From Lacinutrix mariniflava (GTDB taxonomy: Bacteria; Bacteroidota; Bacteroidia; Flavobacteriales; Flavobacteriaceae), in NCBI RefSeq assembly GCF_001418015.1, contig NZ_LIQG01000028.1, positions 1-64,000 on the forward strand: DNA of 64,000 nt. The letters are read 5' to 3'. A program made the translations under genes and the position numbers. The notes below the pieces were generated by a model, which saw only the letters and a list, made by a program, of their open reading frames with translations, did no database searches and was not told where the DNA came from. Shown here piece by piece: positions 8,781 through 15,862 of this stretch (positions are counted from its first letter, which is position 1; each line of letters opens with the position of its first letter).

Positions 8781-9758
8781 ATGGTATTAAAAAAGCACTA
8801 TCCAATTAAGTTTCAACCCATATTTAAAGAAAAAATTTGGGGAGGAAATAAATTAAAATCTGTTTTAAATAAAGAAACAGAACTTAATAATATAGGAGAA
8901 AGTTGGGAAATAAGCGACGTAGATAGCGATGTTTCGATCGTAATAAATGGAGAATTAAAAGGCCAATCACTTCAAAGTCTTTTAAAAGAATATAAGTCAG
9001 ATTTAATAGGGATTAAAAACTATGAGAGCTTCGGATTAAAATTTCCACTATTAATAAAATTTATAGATGCAAAGAAAGATTTATCGATTCAGTTGCATCC
9101 TAATAATGAATTAGCGGCAAAACGACATAATTCTTTTGGTAAAACGGAAATGTGGTATGTAATGCAAGCGGAAGATGATGCTAATTTAATTATAGGTTTT
9201 AATCAAGTTATTAATTCAGAAAAATACCTTAAACATTTAGATAACAAAACACTTCCGAATATATTAAATTTTGATAAGGTAAAAGCAGGAGATGCTTATT
9301 TTATAGATGTTGGACGTATTCATGCTATTGGTGCAGGAGTAATGATTGCCGAAATACAACAAACCAGTGATATTACCTATAGAGTTTACGATTGGGATAG
9401 AGTAGATGGCAATGGTAATTCTCGTGAATTACATAATGATTTAGCAATCGATGCTATTAATTTTAATTTGAAAGATGATTTCAGGATAGACTATTCTAAA
9501 AAACAGAACATTTCAAATAACCTGGTAGACTGTGCTTATTTTACAACCAATTATCTAACTATTAAATCTAAAACACTTCAGAAAATAAATACTTTCGATT
9601 CTTTTATTATCTATATGTGTGTTGGAGGAGAAGCTACAATACTTGTAGATGGTATTCCTGAGGCACTAAAAAAAGGAGAAACACTACTTATACCTGCTGT
9701 CATTAAGTCTTTTCAAATTAAAGCTGAATCGGTAGAACTCTTAGAAATTTACATTTAA
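8781..9758 (+). CDS. manA: Type I mannose-6-phosphate isomerase
   Basis: This 325-residue cupin isomerase interconverts mannose 6-phosphate and fructose 6-phosphate in the cytoplasm, feeding GDP-mannose or mannose use. Family features are FKEKIWGGNKL at the N-terminus, the zinc-site segment LSIQLHPNNELA with GKTEMWYV, and DVGRIHAIGAGVMIAEIQQ. Length fits the short bacterial type I enzymes. It follows the queD-like gene after 2 bp, so it is probably the last gene of that operon. Confidence 0.93.
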   Translation: MVLKKHYPIKFQPIFKEKIWGGNKLKSVLNKETELNNIGESWEISDVDSDVSIVINGELKGQSLQSLLKEYKSDLIGIKNYESFGLKFPLLIKFIDAKKDLSIQLHPNNELAAKRHNSFGKTEMWYVMQAEDDANLIIGFNQVINSEKYLKHLDNKTLPNILNFDKVKAGDAYFIDVGRIHAIGAGVMIAEIQQTSDITYRVYDWDRVDGNGNSRELHNDLAIDAINFNLKDDFRIDYSKKQNISNNLVDCAYFTTNYLTIKSKTLQKINTFDSFIIYMCVGGEATILVDGIPEALKKGETLLIPAVIKSFQIKAESVELLEIYI

Positions 9759-9814
9759 TTTTTTTTATCTAAAACAGTTCATTCTTTTCAATCAGTTATT
9801 CCAAATTAATTCTT

Positions 9815-9822
9815 TACTTTTG
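9815..9822 (+). promoter_or_regulatory. -7 box (TACTTTTG)
   Basis: A TAnnTTTG match lies 22 bp upstream of the small gene starting at 9845. No clear -33 TTTG is present. Confidence 0.45.
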
Positions 9823-9844
9823 TCGCTTAAATAAATTTAAAATT

Positions 9845-10111
9845 ATGGCAAATAAAAGAGACCTAAAAAAAGACATTAATTACGTCTTAGGTGACATTAT
9901 TGAAGCAGTTTATGTTTGGGAATATAGTAACTCTAGCAAGGACACAAAGCAAAGTGAAGCAGTTATTGATGATGCAATCAAGATTTTTGATGATTTAATA
10001 GCAAGAGTTAATGCTAAAGATGTAGAAAATAAAAAAGCACACTTTAAGTCAATTAGTTCAGAATTAGAGACTAAAGGTCTTGAATTAATAGAGAGAATAA
10101 ATAAACTGTAA
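9845..10111 (+). CDS. Small conserved flavobacterial protein
   Basis: This is an 88-residue, Lys/Asp/Glu-rich, soluble and probably all-helical protein (MANKRDLKKDINYVLGDII at the start). I recognise it only as a conserved short hypothetical of Flavobacteriaceae and know no function. It has its own TAnnTTTG box, no signal peptide and no cysteine. The tRNA-Thr gene follows 57 bp later under a separate promoter. Confidence 0.8.
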   Translation: MANKRDLKKDINYVLGDIIEAVYVWEYSNSSKDTKQSEAVIDDAIKIFDDLIARVNAKDVENKKAHFKSISSELETKGLELIERINKL

Positions 10112-10127
10112 AAAGTTTAAAAAAAGC

Positions 10128-10158
10128 TTTGCAGATACAAAATACCAATATATATTTG
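10128..10158 (+). promoter_or_regulatory. Consensus flavobacterial promoter of tRNA-Thr
   Basis: TTTG at 10128-10131 and TATATTTG at 10151-10158 are separated by exactly 19 nt, the optimal Bacteroidota sigma-A arrangement. Predicted initiation near 10164 is about 5 nt before the mature tRNA end. It is the best promoter match in the window. Confidence 0.75.
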
Positions 10159-10168
10159 CAACCGTTTG

Positions 10169-10242
10169 GCCGATGTAGCTCAGCTGGCTAGAGCAGCTGA
10201 TTTGTAATCAGCAGGTCGTGGGTTCGAGTCCCTCCATCGGCT
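10169..10242 (+). tRNA. tRNA-Thr (anticodon TGT)
   Basis: This 74-nt cloverleaf has acceptor arms GCCGATG / CATCGGC with discriminator T, D-arm GCTC..GAGC, anticodon stem GCTGA / TCAGC with loop TTTGTAA (TGT at 10203-10205), and T-arm GTGGGTTCGAGTCCCTC. CCA is not encoded. It reads ACA and probably other ACN threonine codons. It is a single-gene unit with its own promoter and terminator. Confidence 0.97.
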
Positions 10243-10248
10243 CTTTGT

Positions 10249-10282
10249 AAACCTCAATCATTTTTATGATTGAGGTTTTTTA
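10249..10282 (+). terminator. Terminator of tRNA-Thr
   Basis: A perfect 12-bp stem (10249-10260 with 10267-10278) with a T/A loop is followed by T-rich sequence. Confidence 0.9.
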
Positions 10283-10330
10283 TTTTTTAAGAGTATTTTA
10301 GAAGACCATAATTGATGTTAGACTTCCTTA

Positions 10331-10350
10331 AATTGAGATACAAGGTAAAA
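10331..10350 (+). repeat. Imperfect direct repeat flanking the IS, left copy
   Basis: AATTGAGATACAAGGTAAAA lies 2 bp outside the left inverted repeat. The right copy at 11780-11799 matches at 18 of 20 positions and starts 1 bp outside the right inverted repeat. Confidence 0.6.
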
Positions 10351-10352
10351 TA

Positions 10353-10377
10353 GGATCAATACCAAAAGTTGTGGGAT
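10353..10377 (+). repeat. IS left inverted repeat
   Basis: The 25-bp terminal repeat is identical to the reverse complement of 11754-11778. Confidence 0.92.
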
Positions 10378-10413
10378 AGCAAAAAATAAGTGAACTTTGG
10401 ATTAAAAATTTCG

Positions 10414-10767
10414 ATGTCCTCAGAAAGATTCTTAGCTATAGCGAATTTATTACTTCCAGAAGTACTTGTAAAGTATTTTGAGATGACTAAACATTATACT
10501 AAAGGTGAAGATATTGATTTTTACTTTACCGAATTAAATGAAACTCCAGAAGAATTTAAAAGTATTACTCTTCATTCTAAAGGCTTCTTTCCCGAAGCCA
10601 CTGTTCAAGATTTTCCTATACGTGGAAAGAATGTATTTCTACACATAACAAGGCGTAGATGGCTGAACAAAGCTACAGGAAAAGTAGTTACAAGAGATTG
10701 GCAATTAGTAGCAAAAGGAACTAGAATAACTAGTGATTTTGCTGCTTTTTTAAAAGAACTCTATTAG
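10414..10767 (+). CDS. ISAon1-type transposase N-terminal region (orfA)
   Basis: The protein has 117 residues from ATG 10414; an in-frame GTG at 10390 would add 8. It contains FYFTELNETP and RRRWLNKATGKVV and matches the short N-terminal ORF of ISAon1-type elements, probably the DNA-binding part of the transposase. It ends in TAG at 10765-10767 while the DDE part continues in the +1 frame, with an overlap of 14 nt (10754-10767). The stretch GCTTTTTTAAAAGAAC just before the stop is a possible slippage site. Confidence 0.8.
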   Translation: MSSERFLAIANLLLPEVLVKYFEMTKHYTKGEDIDFYFTELNETPEEFKSITLHSKGFFPEATVQDFPIRGKNVFLHITRRRWLNKATGKVVTRDWQLVAKGTRITSDFAAFLKELY

Positions 10768-11746
10768 TAATAACGCTTCTAACACAACAGTTATAGCTAA
10801 ATTCTACGGTGTAAATTCGAGAAATTTACAAAGGCAATACAAAGATTATTTAAGTGATTTCAAGCAGTGGAATCAAAAAGTACATGCAAAGCAATGGCTA
10901 CTATTTCCAAAGAATATAGGAAGCTATCTTTCGTTAGATGAAACAGCTTTTTCAAATGGCGATTTATACACTATACTAACTAATAAAAAAGCAAAAGGTA
11001 AAAAAGGAGCTATAGTGTGTATTGTTAAAGGAACTAAAGCTGATACTGTTATAGAAATACTCAGTAAAATTCCATTAAAACAAAGACGAAAAGTAAAAGA
11101 AGTGACCTTAGATATGGCTGGAAACATGGGATTAATAGTTAAAAAATCATTTATAGAAGCAACATTAGTTATTGATAGATTTCATGTTCAAAAGCTTGCG
11201 TTAGATGCATTACAAGACATTAGAATTAAGCATAGATGGGATGCACTTGATGCTGAGAACAGTGCTATAGAAAAGGCAAGAAATAATAATGAAAAATATA
11301 CTCCAATACTGTTTAGTAATGGAGATACACTAAAACAATTATTGGCTAGAAGCCGCTACTTGCTATACAAATCAAATAGTAAATGGACTAAAAATCAGCA
11401 AAAAAGAGCAAAAATACTTTTTGAACATTATCCAGATTTAGAAAAAGCATATAAGCTGTGTCAAAACTTATCTTGGATATTTAATAATACTAAAGGAAAA
11501 ACTTCTGCTTTAATACGTTTAGCTAAATGGGATGAAAAAGTAAGACAAGCAGCATTTAAAAGCTTCAATACCATTGCTAGAACAATGTCAATACACTATA
11601 AAAATATACTCAACTATTTTAATAACAGAAGTACTAACGCTTCTGCTGAATCTTTCAATGCTAAAATAAAAGCCTTTAGAGCACAATTTAGAGGTGTTAG
11701 AAACGTAGAATTCTTCTTATTTAGACTAACAACTATTTTTGCTTAA
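10754..11746 (+). CDS. ISL3/ISAon1-type DDE transposase (orfB)
   Basis: The frame is open from 10754 to the stop at 11746 (330 codons). Catalytic residues are visible: D in LSLDETAFSNGD (codon 10937-10939), D in VTLDMAGN with the following VIDRFHVQKL, and E in NASAESFNAKIKAFR near the C-terminus. No ATG, GTG or TTG occurs in frame before GTG 11015, which lies after the first catalytic Asp. A functional enzyme therefore needs fusion to orfA by frameshift or slippage. A caller may report only 11015-11746. Confidence 0.82.
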   Translation, partial: KNSISNNASNTTVIAKFYGVNSRNLQRQYKDYLSDFKQWNQKVHAKQWLLFPKNIGSYLSLDETAFSNGDLYTILTNKKAKGKKGAIVCIVKGTKADTVIEILSKIPLKQRRKVKEVTLDMAGNMGLIVKKSFIEATLVIDRFHVQKLALDALQDIRIKHRWDALDAENSAIEKARNNNEKYTPILFSNGDTLKQLLARSRYLLYKSNSKWTKNQQKRAKILFEHYPDLEKAYKLCQNLSWIFNNTKGKTSALIRLAKWDEKVRQAAFKSFNTIARTMSIHYKNILNYFNNRSTNASAESFNAKIKAFRAQFRGVRNVEFFLFRLTTIFA

Positions 11747-11753
11747 TTTTTAA

Positions 11754-11778
11754 ATCCCACAACTTTTGGTATTGATCC
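11754..11778 (+). repeat. IS right inverted repeat
   Basis: The 25-bp terminal repeat perfectly mirrors 10353-10377. Confidence 0.92.
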
Positions 11779-12313
11779 CAATTTAGATACTAGGTAAAAG
11801 CTCTTATTAAGCGCTCAAATCGTTTCTTTTTATTCAGATATACTATCATGTAAAAGAAATAAGGTATGAGCTAAGAATAATCAATGTGTATAAAACTAAA
11901 TTTAATTTATTGAGGATAGGTAGAACAGAGATAAACCATAAAGGATACGAAGTTAATAATTTATGCATTATGCAATCAACGTCTTAACTTAGTCTTCTAT
12001 TACGTAAATATGTCTAAAGTTAAGGCTCTAGTCCATTTACTAAGATAAAGAGCATATAGTGTCATCTTTAGCGGTTAAATAACACTTTTAAAGCCTTGGG
12101 ATATTTTAATATTTTTGATAGACTGCGCTAAGCCTATTTCTTCATTTTCAATAGTAACTTTATCTTTTGTTTCGGTGATAAATAATTTTAAGGATGGTGA
12201 CTTTTTTTTCTTCTAGATTAACCTTTGTATTTTTATTAAAAAGTTAGCATCTAAATAGGGCTATAAATTGGTTATCATAAGTAATTGTTTTTACTAGATA
12301 TTACTTCTAATAA
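11779..12313. other. Gene-poor stretch right of the IS
   Basis: No intact gene is seen on either strand. It holds the right-hand direct repeat (11780-11799) and one short decayed minus-strand coding remnant (12075-12243). The rest looks like unremarkable AT-rich DNA. Confidence 0.5.
12075..12243 (-). pseudogene. Possible decayed gene fragment
   Basis: On the minus strand the frame from 12212 to the stop at 12075-12077 reads as a protein-like C-terminus (SPSLKLFITETKDKVTIE and on to FKSVI). Joining it across an A8 run at 12202-12209 to the neighbouring frame adds KNTKVNLEEKK before a stop upstream. The composition resembles real flavobacterial protein with one frameshift. No family was recognised. 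Confidence 0.25.
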
Positions 12314-12353
12314 AAACAGGTTACAGTAATAATAGAATTACTGTAACCTGTTT
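12314..12353 (-). terminator. Terminator of the DUF4369 gene
   Basis: A 17-bp perfect stem (12314-12330 with 12337-12353) has a 6-nt loop. Read on the minus strand it is followed by a T5 tract. It ends the minus-strand unit starting upstream at DUF819/DUF4369. Confidence 0.88.
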
Positions 12354-12383
12354 AGATGTTTTTTAAAGTGGAATATATGTCTG

Positions 12384-13085
12384 CTATTCTTCGCCCTTCT
12401 TTATCTTATCAATAAAGCGTTGTAACTCTTTTCCGTAATTAGAGGCTTTAACACTAGTCGTTAATGTATCGTTTACCATATCTAATAACTTAATATTTGC
12501 ATTATATAATTCTGTTAATGCTAAATATGGAGCAACCTCACTATCTCTATTCGTAATTGAGAAATTTACAGTGTAGAGATACTTGCGCTTTTCAAGATTT
12601 TTGTAATTTTTTTCAGTTGCATTAATTAGAGCAGTGTCATTCTCTTTAATAGCATCAAAATTTTCTTTTATTAATTCTAAATTTTTATTATTAAATTTTG
12701 ATGCCATATCTAAATAGGCTTCAAAAACCTCTTGTTGTTTAGAACCATTAATTTTTGCATCGTAACTAAATCGTTTTCTTGAGGTATTAATTTCAGTAGT
12801 TCCTTTATCTCCAAAAAATGTAATTATATTTTCTTTAGTATCATTTTTATCAAGATACAAATAGAAAAGTTCAGGACTCTCTATTGGACTTTGTAATTGG
12901 AAATTAGAACTACCATTAACAACCATAGAGTCTACAGTTATAAAAGTAGAGTCACTTGCTTTTTTTAAGTAGACCGTACCTTTTTTTAGACCTTTAATAT
13001 TTCCTTTTACAATTAACTTATCAGAAGCATTATCTCCGCAAGAAAATAAAAAACATAAACTTAATATAATTAATAATTTTTGCAT
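12384..13085 (-). CDS. DUF4369 domain lipoprotein
   Basis: This 233-residue protein has a lipoprotein signal (hydrophobic segment then FSCGD, Cys16) and a beta-rich N-terminal part (LIVKGNIKGLKKGTVYLKK, about residues 24-120) typical of DUF4369. In other proteins that domain precedes a thioredoxin-like domain. Here the C-terminal half is helical and Lys/Asn-rich, with no CxxC, so it is not a complete thiol-disulfide oxidoreductase. It is probably attached to the cell envelope. It lies 54 bp downstream of the DUF819 gene on the same strand and may be co-transcribed. Confidence 0.75.
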   Translation of the reverse strand: MQKLLIILSLCFLFSCGDNASDKLIVKGNIKGLKKGTVYLKKASDSTFITVDSMVVNGSSNFQLQSPIESPELFYLYLDKNDTKENIITFFGDKGTTEINTSRKRFSYDAKINGSKQQEVFEAYLDMASKFNNKNLELIKENFDAIKENDTALINATEKNYKNLEKRKYLYTVNFSITNRDSEVAPYLALTELYNANIKLLDMVNDTLTTSVKASNYGKELQRFIDKIKKGEE

Positions 13086-13139
13086 GTGTGATTTTTTGGT
13101 TTTTAAGAGGGCAAATATGATATAAAAAATAATTAAATA

Positions 13140-14405
13140 CTAACCAACGGCAGCTATTCTCATTAATTCTGCACATAGTATAGCACCATAAGTTCCCACT
13201 ACATAACCAAAGACTGCTAAAAGGGCTCCTACTGTAGCTAAAGACGGATGAAAGGCAGCAGCAACTATTGGAGCAGAAGCAGCTCCACCAACATTAGCTT
13301 GACTTCCTACAGCTAAGAAGAAATAAGGAGCTCGAATTAGTTTAGCAACTAATACTAATAATCCAGCGTGTATTGTCATCCAAACAAGACCAATCATTAT
13401 TAATCCGGGTTTTTCTAGAATACCTCCTAAATCCATTTTCATACCTATTGTAGCCACTAAAATGTAAATAAAAATACTTCCTATTTTACTTGCTCCAGCA
13501 CCTTCATATTTTTTTGCTTTTGTAAACGAAAGTAAAACACCAATTAAAGTAGAGATTGAGATTAACCAAAAGAAACCACTACCAAAAGAAGATAATGCAC
13601 TTTTAGGATCGCTAACGGCTTCAAAGTTATTCTTAAGAAAGGCAGTAATTTGTTCAGATCCAAAATGGGCGGCACCAACAGCTGTAAATGCAATCATAAG
13701 TATTACCATATAATCGTTTAAAGTTGGATTTCTTACTGTTTTATTAGCAAAATTTTCCATTTTTGCTTGAAGCGCATCTATGGCAGTATTATCTGCTTTT
13801 AACCACTTATCTATCTTTTCTCTTTTTCCAATTCCTAATAATAAAATAGCCATCCAAACATTGGCTACAAAAATATCTACTATAACCATTCCTCCATATT
13901 TCTCTGGATTGTATTGGTATATTTCTAGCATTGCTGCCTGGTTTGCACCACCACCAATCCAACTACCTGCTAAAGTAGATAAGCCTCGCCAAACGGCATC
14001 AAAATCGGCTCCTCCAACAGTTTCTGGAGAGAAAATTGATATTAATAAAATGGCTAACGGTCCACCAATAATTATACCTACGGTTCCAGTTAAAAACATT
14101 ATAAGTGCTTTTGGGCCTAAATTAAAAACAGCTTTTAAATCTATACTTAATGTAAATAAAACTAATGAAGCTGGAAGAAAATAACGGCTGGCAACAAAGT
14201 ATGCTTGAGATGTGGCAGGATCTACCCAACCAAATAGACTAAATAATGAAGGAATAAAGTAGCACATAAGTAGTGCTGGTACAAACTTGTAAAACGTTTT
14301 CCAAAATCCAGTTTTTTTATTTTCTGTATAGAACACAAAGCCCAAGGCTAGAAATAATAAGCCAAAAACAATGGCGTCATTTGTAAAAGGTAACGTAATA
14401 TCCAT
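13140..14405 (-). CDS. DUF819 family integral membrane protein
   Basis: This 421-residue polytopic membrane protein has about eleven hydrophobic segments (for example LLFLALGFVFYTE, ALIMFLTGTVGIIIGGPLAI) and glycine-rich stretches (GSWIGGGANQAAML, QANVGGAASAPIVAAAFHPSLA) characteristic of DUF819/YjcL-type proteins. The repeated GG(G)AN / NVGGAA motifs in two halves suggest a pseudo-symmetric transporter, but the substrate is unknown. The gene reads away from the six-copy small-RNA array, whose first promoter starts about 65 bp upstream of its start codon on the other strand. Confidence 0.85.
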   Translation of the reverse strand: MDITLPFTNDAIVFGLLFLALGFVFYTENKKTGFWKTFYKFVPALLMCYFIPSLFSLFGWVDPATSQAYFVASRYFLPASLVLFTLSIDLKAVFNLGPKALIMFLTGTVGIIIGGPLAILLISIFSPETVGGADFDAVWRGLSTLAGSWIGGGANQAAMLEIYQYNPEKYGGMVIVDIFVANVWMAILLLGIGKREKIDKWLKADNTAIDALQAKMENFANKTVRNPTLNDYMVILMIAFTAVGAAHFGSEQITAFLKNNFEAVSDPKSALSSFGSGFFWLISISTLIGVLLSFTKAKKYEGAGASKIGSIFIYILVATIGMKMDLGGILEKPGLIMIGLVWMTIHAGLLVLVAKLIRAPYFFLAVGSQANVGGAASAPIVAAAFHPSLATVGALLAVFGYVVGTYGAILCAELMRIAAVG

Positions 14406-14471
14406 ATTTAGTTTAATTAGTTATCGCAAAATACCAAATAAAAACAGGATAAAAAAAGTAAAAAATAAACT

Positions 14472-14488
14472 TTGGCATGTAAATTGAA
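14472..14488 (+). promoter_or_regulatory. Sigma-54-like promoter, copy 1
   Basis: TTGGCATG-TAAA-TTGAA has GG at 14474-14475 and GA at 14486-14487 with N10 between. It is the most diverged copy and has no upstream activator palindrome. Confidence 0.5.
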
Positions 14489-14498
14489 ATACGGAAAT

Positions 14499-14612
14499 AG
14501 AGATTGCTTACAGAGACTAATTTAAAGTGTGGTTACTTTAGATTAAGAGTAAGTAGTTATCATATTTTTGGTTGGTTAGTATGAAAAAGCGTCTTTTATA
14601 AGACGCTTTTTC
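14499..14612 (+). ncRNA. Predicted small RNA, copy 1 (diverged)
   Basis: Start is placed 12 nt after the -12 element. The 5' half differs clearly from the other copies, but the block GTGTGGTTACTTTA, the block TTTTTGGTTGGTTAGTATG and the 13-bp terminator stem (14583-14595 with 14600-14612) are conserved. The 5' stem appears to be kept by different bases (GCTTAC with GTAAGT). About 114 nt. Expression is unproven. Confidence 0.5.
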
Positions 14613-14624
14613 TATTTAACAAAG

Positions 14625-14642
14625 TGTCAGTTTAATGAGACA
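14625..14642 (+). promoter_or_regulatory. Candidate activator site TGTC-N10-GACA
   Basis: This inverted repeat lies about 130-150 nt upstream of the predicted start of copy 2. The same site recurs at 14897-14914, 15169-15186, 15441-15458 and 15713-15730. A second palindrome, TGAAATGTTTCA, lies at 14702-14713 and every 272 bp after. Position and symmetry fit enhancer sites for a sigma-54 activator. This role is inferred. Confidence 0.45.
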
Positions 14643-14747
14643 TATTGTGCAGCAAATAAGCTAAGCAGAAAAAGAGCATTTATAATTAAGTCAGGTAAAT
14701 GTGAAATGTTTCATAAAATAAGATACCATAAATACTACATAATAAGA

Positions 14748-14764
14748 TTGGCACGTTAATTGAA
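14748..14764 (+). promoter_or_regulatory. Sigma-54-like promoter, copy 2
   Basis: TTGGCACG-TTAA-TTGAA has GG at 14750-14751, ten bases, then GA at 14762-14763. The -24 half matches the TGGCACG consensus exactly. The -12 half has TTGA where TTGC is canonical. Confidence 0.6.
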
Positions 14765-14774
14765 ATGTAAATAG

Positions 14775-14884
14775 TAATTACTACAGCGACTATTTTAGAG
14801 TGTGGTTACTTTAAATTAAGAGTGGTAATTACCATATTTTTGGTTGGTTAGTATGAAAAAGCGTCTTTTATAAGACGCTTTTTC
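14775..14884 (+). ncRNA. Predicted small RNA, copy 2
   Basis: This is a predicted transcript of about 110 nt. The 5' segment TAGTAATTACTAC can pair with GTGGTAATTACCA further on (12 of 13 positions, one of them U-G). It is followed by an unpaired U/G-rich stretch TTTTTGGTTGGTTAGTATG and the terminator hairpin 14855-14884 (13-bp stem, loop TTAT). The sequence is identical to copies 3, 4 and 5 over this span. Function is unknown, and trans-acting pairing by the U/G stretch is plausible. Confidence 0.6.
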
Positions 14885-15019
14885 TATTTAACAAAGTGTC
14901 AGTTTAATGAGACATATTTTGCGGAAAATAAGTTAAGCAGAGAAAGAGCATTTATAATTAAGTCAGGTAAATGTGAAATGTTTCATAAAATAAGATACCA
15001 TAAATGCTACATAATAAGA

Positions 15020-15036
15020 TTGGCACGTTAATTGAG
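15020..15036 (+). promoter_or_regulatory. Sigma-54-like promoter, copy 3
   Basis: TTGGCACG-TTAA-TTGAG has GG at 15022-15023 and GA at 15034-15035. Confidence 0.6.
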
Positions 15037-15046
15037 ATATAAATAG

Positions 15047-15156
15047 TAATTACTACAGCGACTATTTTAGAGTGTGGTTACTTTAAATTAAGAGTGGTAA
15101 TTACCATATTTTTGGTTGGTTAGTATGAAAAAGCGTCTTTTATAAGACGCTTTTTC
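15047..15156 (+). ncRNA. Predicted small RNA, copy 3
   Basis: It has the same sequence and fold as copy 2; terminator hairpin 15127-15156. Activator-like site at 14897-14914. Confidence 0.6.
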
Positions 15157-15291
15157 TATTTAACAAAGTGTCAGTTTAATGAGACATATTTTGCGGAAAA
15201 TAAGTTAAGTAGAGAAAGAGTATTTATAATTAAGTAAGGTAAATGTGAAATGTTTCATAAAATAAGATACCATAAATACTACGTAACACGA

Positions 15292-15308
15292 TTGGCACGT
15301 TAATTGAA
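15292..15308 (+). promoter_or_regulatory. Sigma-54-like promoter, copy 4
   Basis: TTGGCACG-TTAA-TTGAA has GG at 15294-15295 and GA at 15306-15307. The bases just upstream (ACGTAACACG) differ from other copies while the element itself is kept. Confidence 0.6.
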
Positions 15309-15318
15309 ATGTAAATAG

Positions 15319-15428
15319 TAATTACTACAGCGACTATTTTAGAGTGTGGTTACTTTAAATTAAGAGTGGTAATTACCATATTTTTGGTTGGTTAGTATGA
15401 AAAAGCGTCTTTTATAAGACGCTTTTTC
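15319..15428 (+). ncRNA. Predicted small RNA, copy 4
   Basis: It has the same sequence and fold as copy 2; terminator hairpin 15399-15428. Activator-like site at 15169-15186. Confidence 0.6.
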
Positions 15429-15563
15429 TATTTAACAAAGTGTCAGTTTAGTGAGACATGTTTTGCAGTAAATAAACTAAGCAGAGAAAGAGCATTTATA
15501 ATTAAGTAAGGTAAATGTGAAATGTTTCATAAAATAAGATATCATAAATACTACAAAAGAATA

Positions 15564-15580
15564 TTGGCACGCTAATTGAA
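15564..15580 (+). promoter_or_regulatory. Sigma-54-like promoter, copy 5
   Basis: TTGGCACG-CTAA-TTGAA has GG at 15566-15567 and GA at 15578-15579. Only the non-critical N4 and upstream bases changed. Confidence 0.6.
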
Positions 15581-15590
15581 ATACAAATAG

Positions 15591-15700
15591 TAATTACTAC
15601 AGCGACTATTTTAGAGTGTGGTTACTTTAAATTAAGAGTGGTAATTACCATATTTTTGGTTGGTTAGTATGAAAAAGCGTCTTTTATAAGACGCTTTTTC
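15591..15700 (+). ncRNA. Predicted small RNA, copy 5
   Basis: It has the same sequence and fold as copy 2; terminator hairpin 15671-15700. The activator-like site at 15441-15458 has one change inside the N10 spacer (AGTTTAGTGA). Confidence 0.6.
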
Positions 15701-15835
15701 TATTTAACAAAGTGTCAGTTTAATGAGACATGTTTTGTTGCAAATAAGTTAAGCAGAGAAAGAGTATTTATAATTAAGTAGGGTAAATGTGAAATGTTTC
15801 ATAAAATAAGATGCCATAAATACTACATAATAAGA

Positions 15836-15852
15836 TTGGCACGTTAATTGAA
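15836..15852 (+). promoter_or_regulatory. Sigma-54-like promoter, copy 6
   Basis: TTGGCACG-TTAA-TTGAA has GG at 15838-15839 and GA at 15850-15851. Confidence 0.6.
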
Positions 15853-15862
15853 ATATAAATAG

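Larger units (their letters stand above)
10353..11778 (+). mobile_element. ISAon1-like (ISL3 superfamily) insertion sequence
   Basis: The 1,426-bp element is bounded by perfect 25-bp terminal inverted repeats (10353-10377 and 11754-11778), beginning GGATCAATACC and ending GGTATTGATCC. It holds a short N-terminal ORF and a DDE transposase ORF in a different frame. This two-part layout is that of the ISAon1 group of ISL3-like elements in Bacteroidota. It looks intact, since the termini are identical and all three catalytic residues are present. It sits between the tRNA-Thr terminator and a gene-poor stretch, so no functional gene is visibly cut. Confidence 0.9.

Noticed and set aside
13780-14184. 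Plus-strand ORF of 134 codons inside the DUF819 gene
   Set aside because: It overlaps a clear membrane-protein gene on the other strand and lacks protein-like features.
14582-14602. Conserved six-codon ORF (ATG AAA AAG CGT CTT TTA TAA) in each array unit
   Set aside because: It coincides with the terminator stem, whose pairing explains its conservation; a peptide is not needed.
14702-14713. parS site
   Set aside because: TGAAATGTTTCA resembles the half-sites but in the opposite order to TGTTTCACGTGAAACA, and it is far from parAB in this window.
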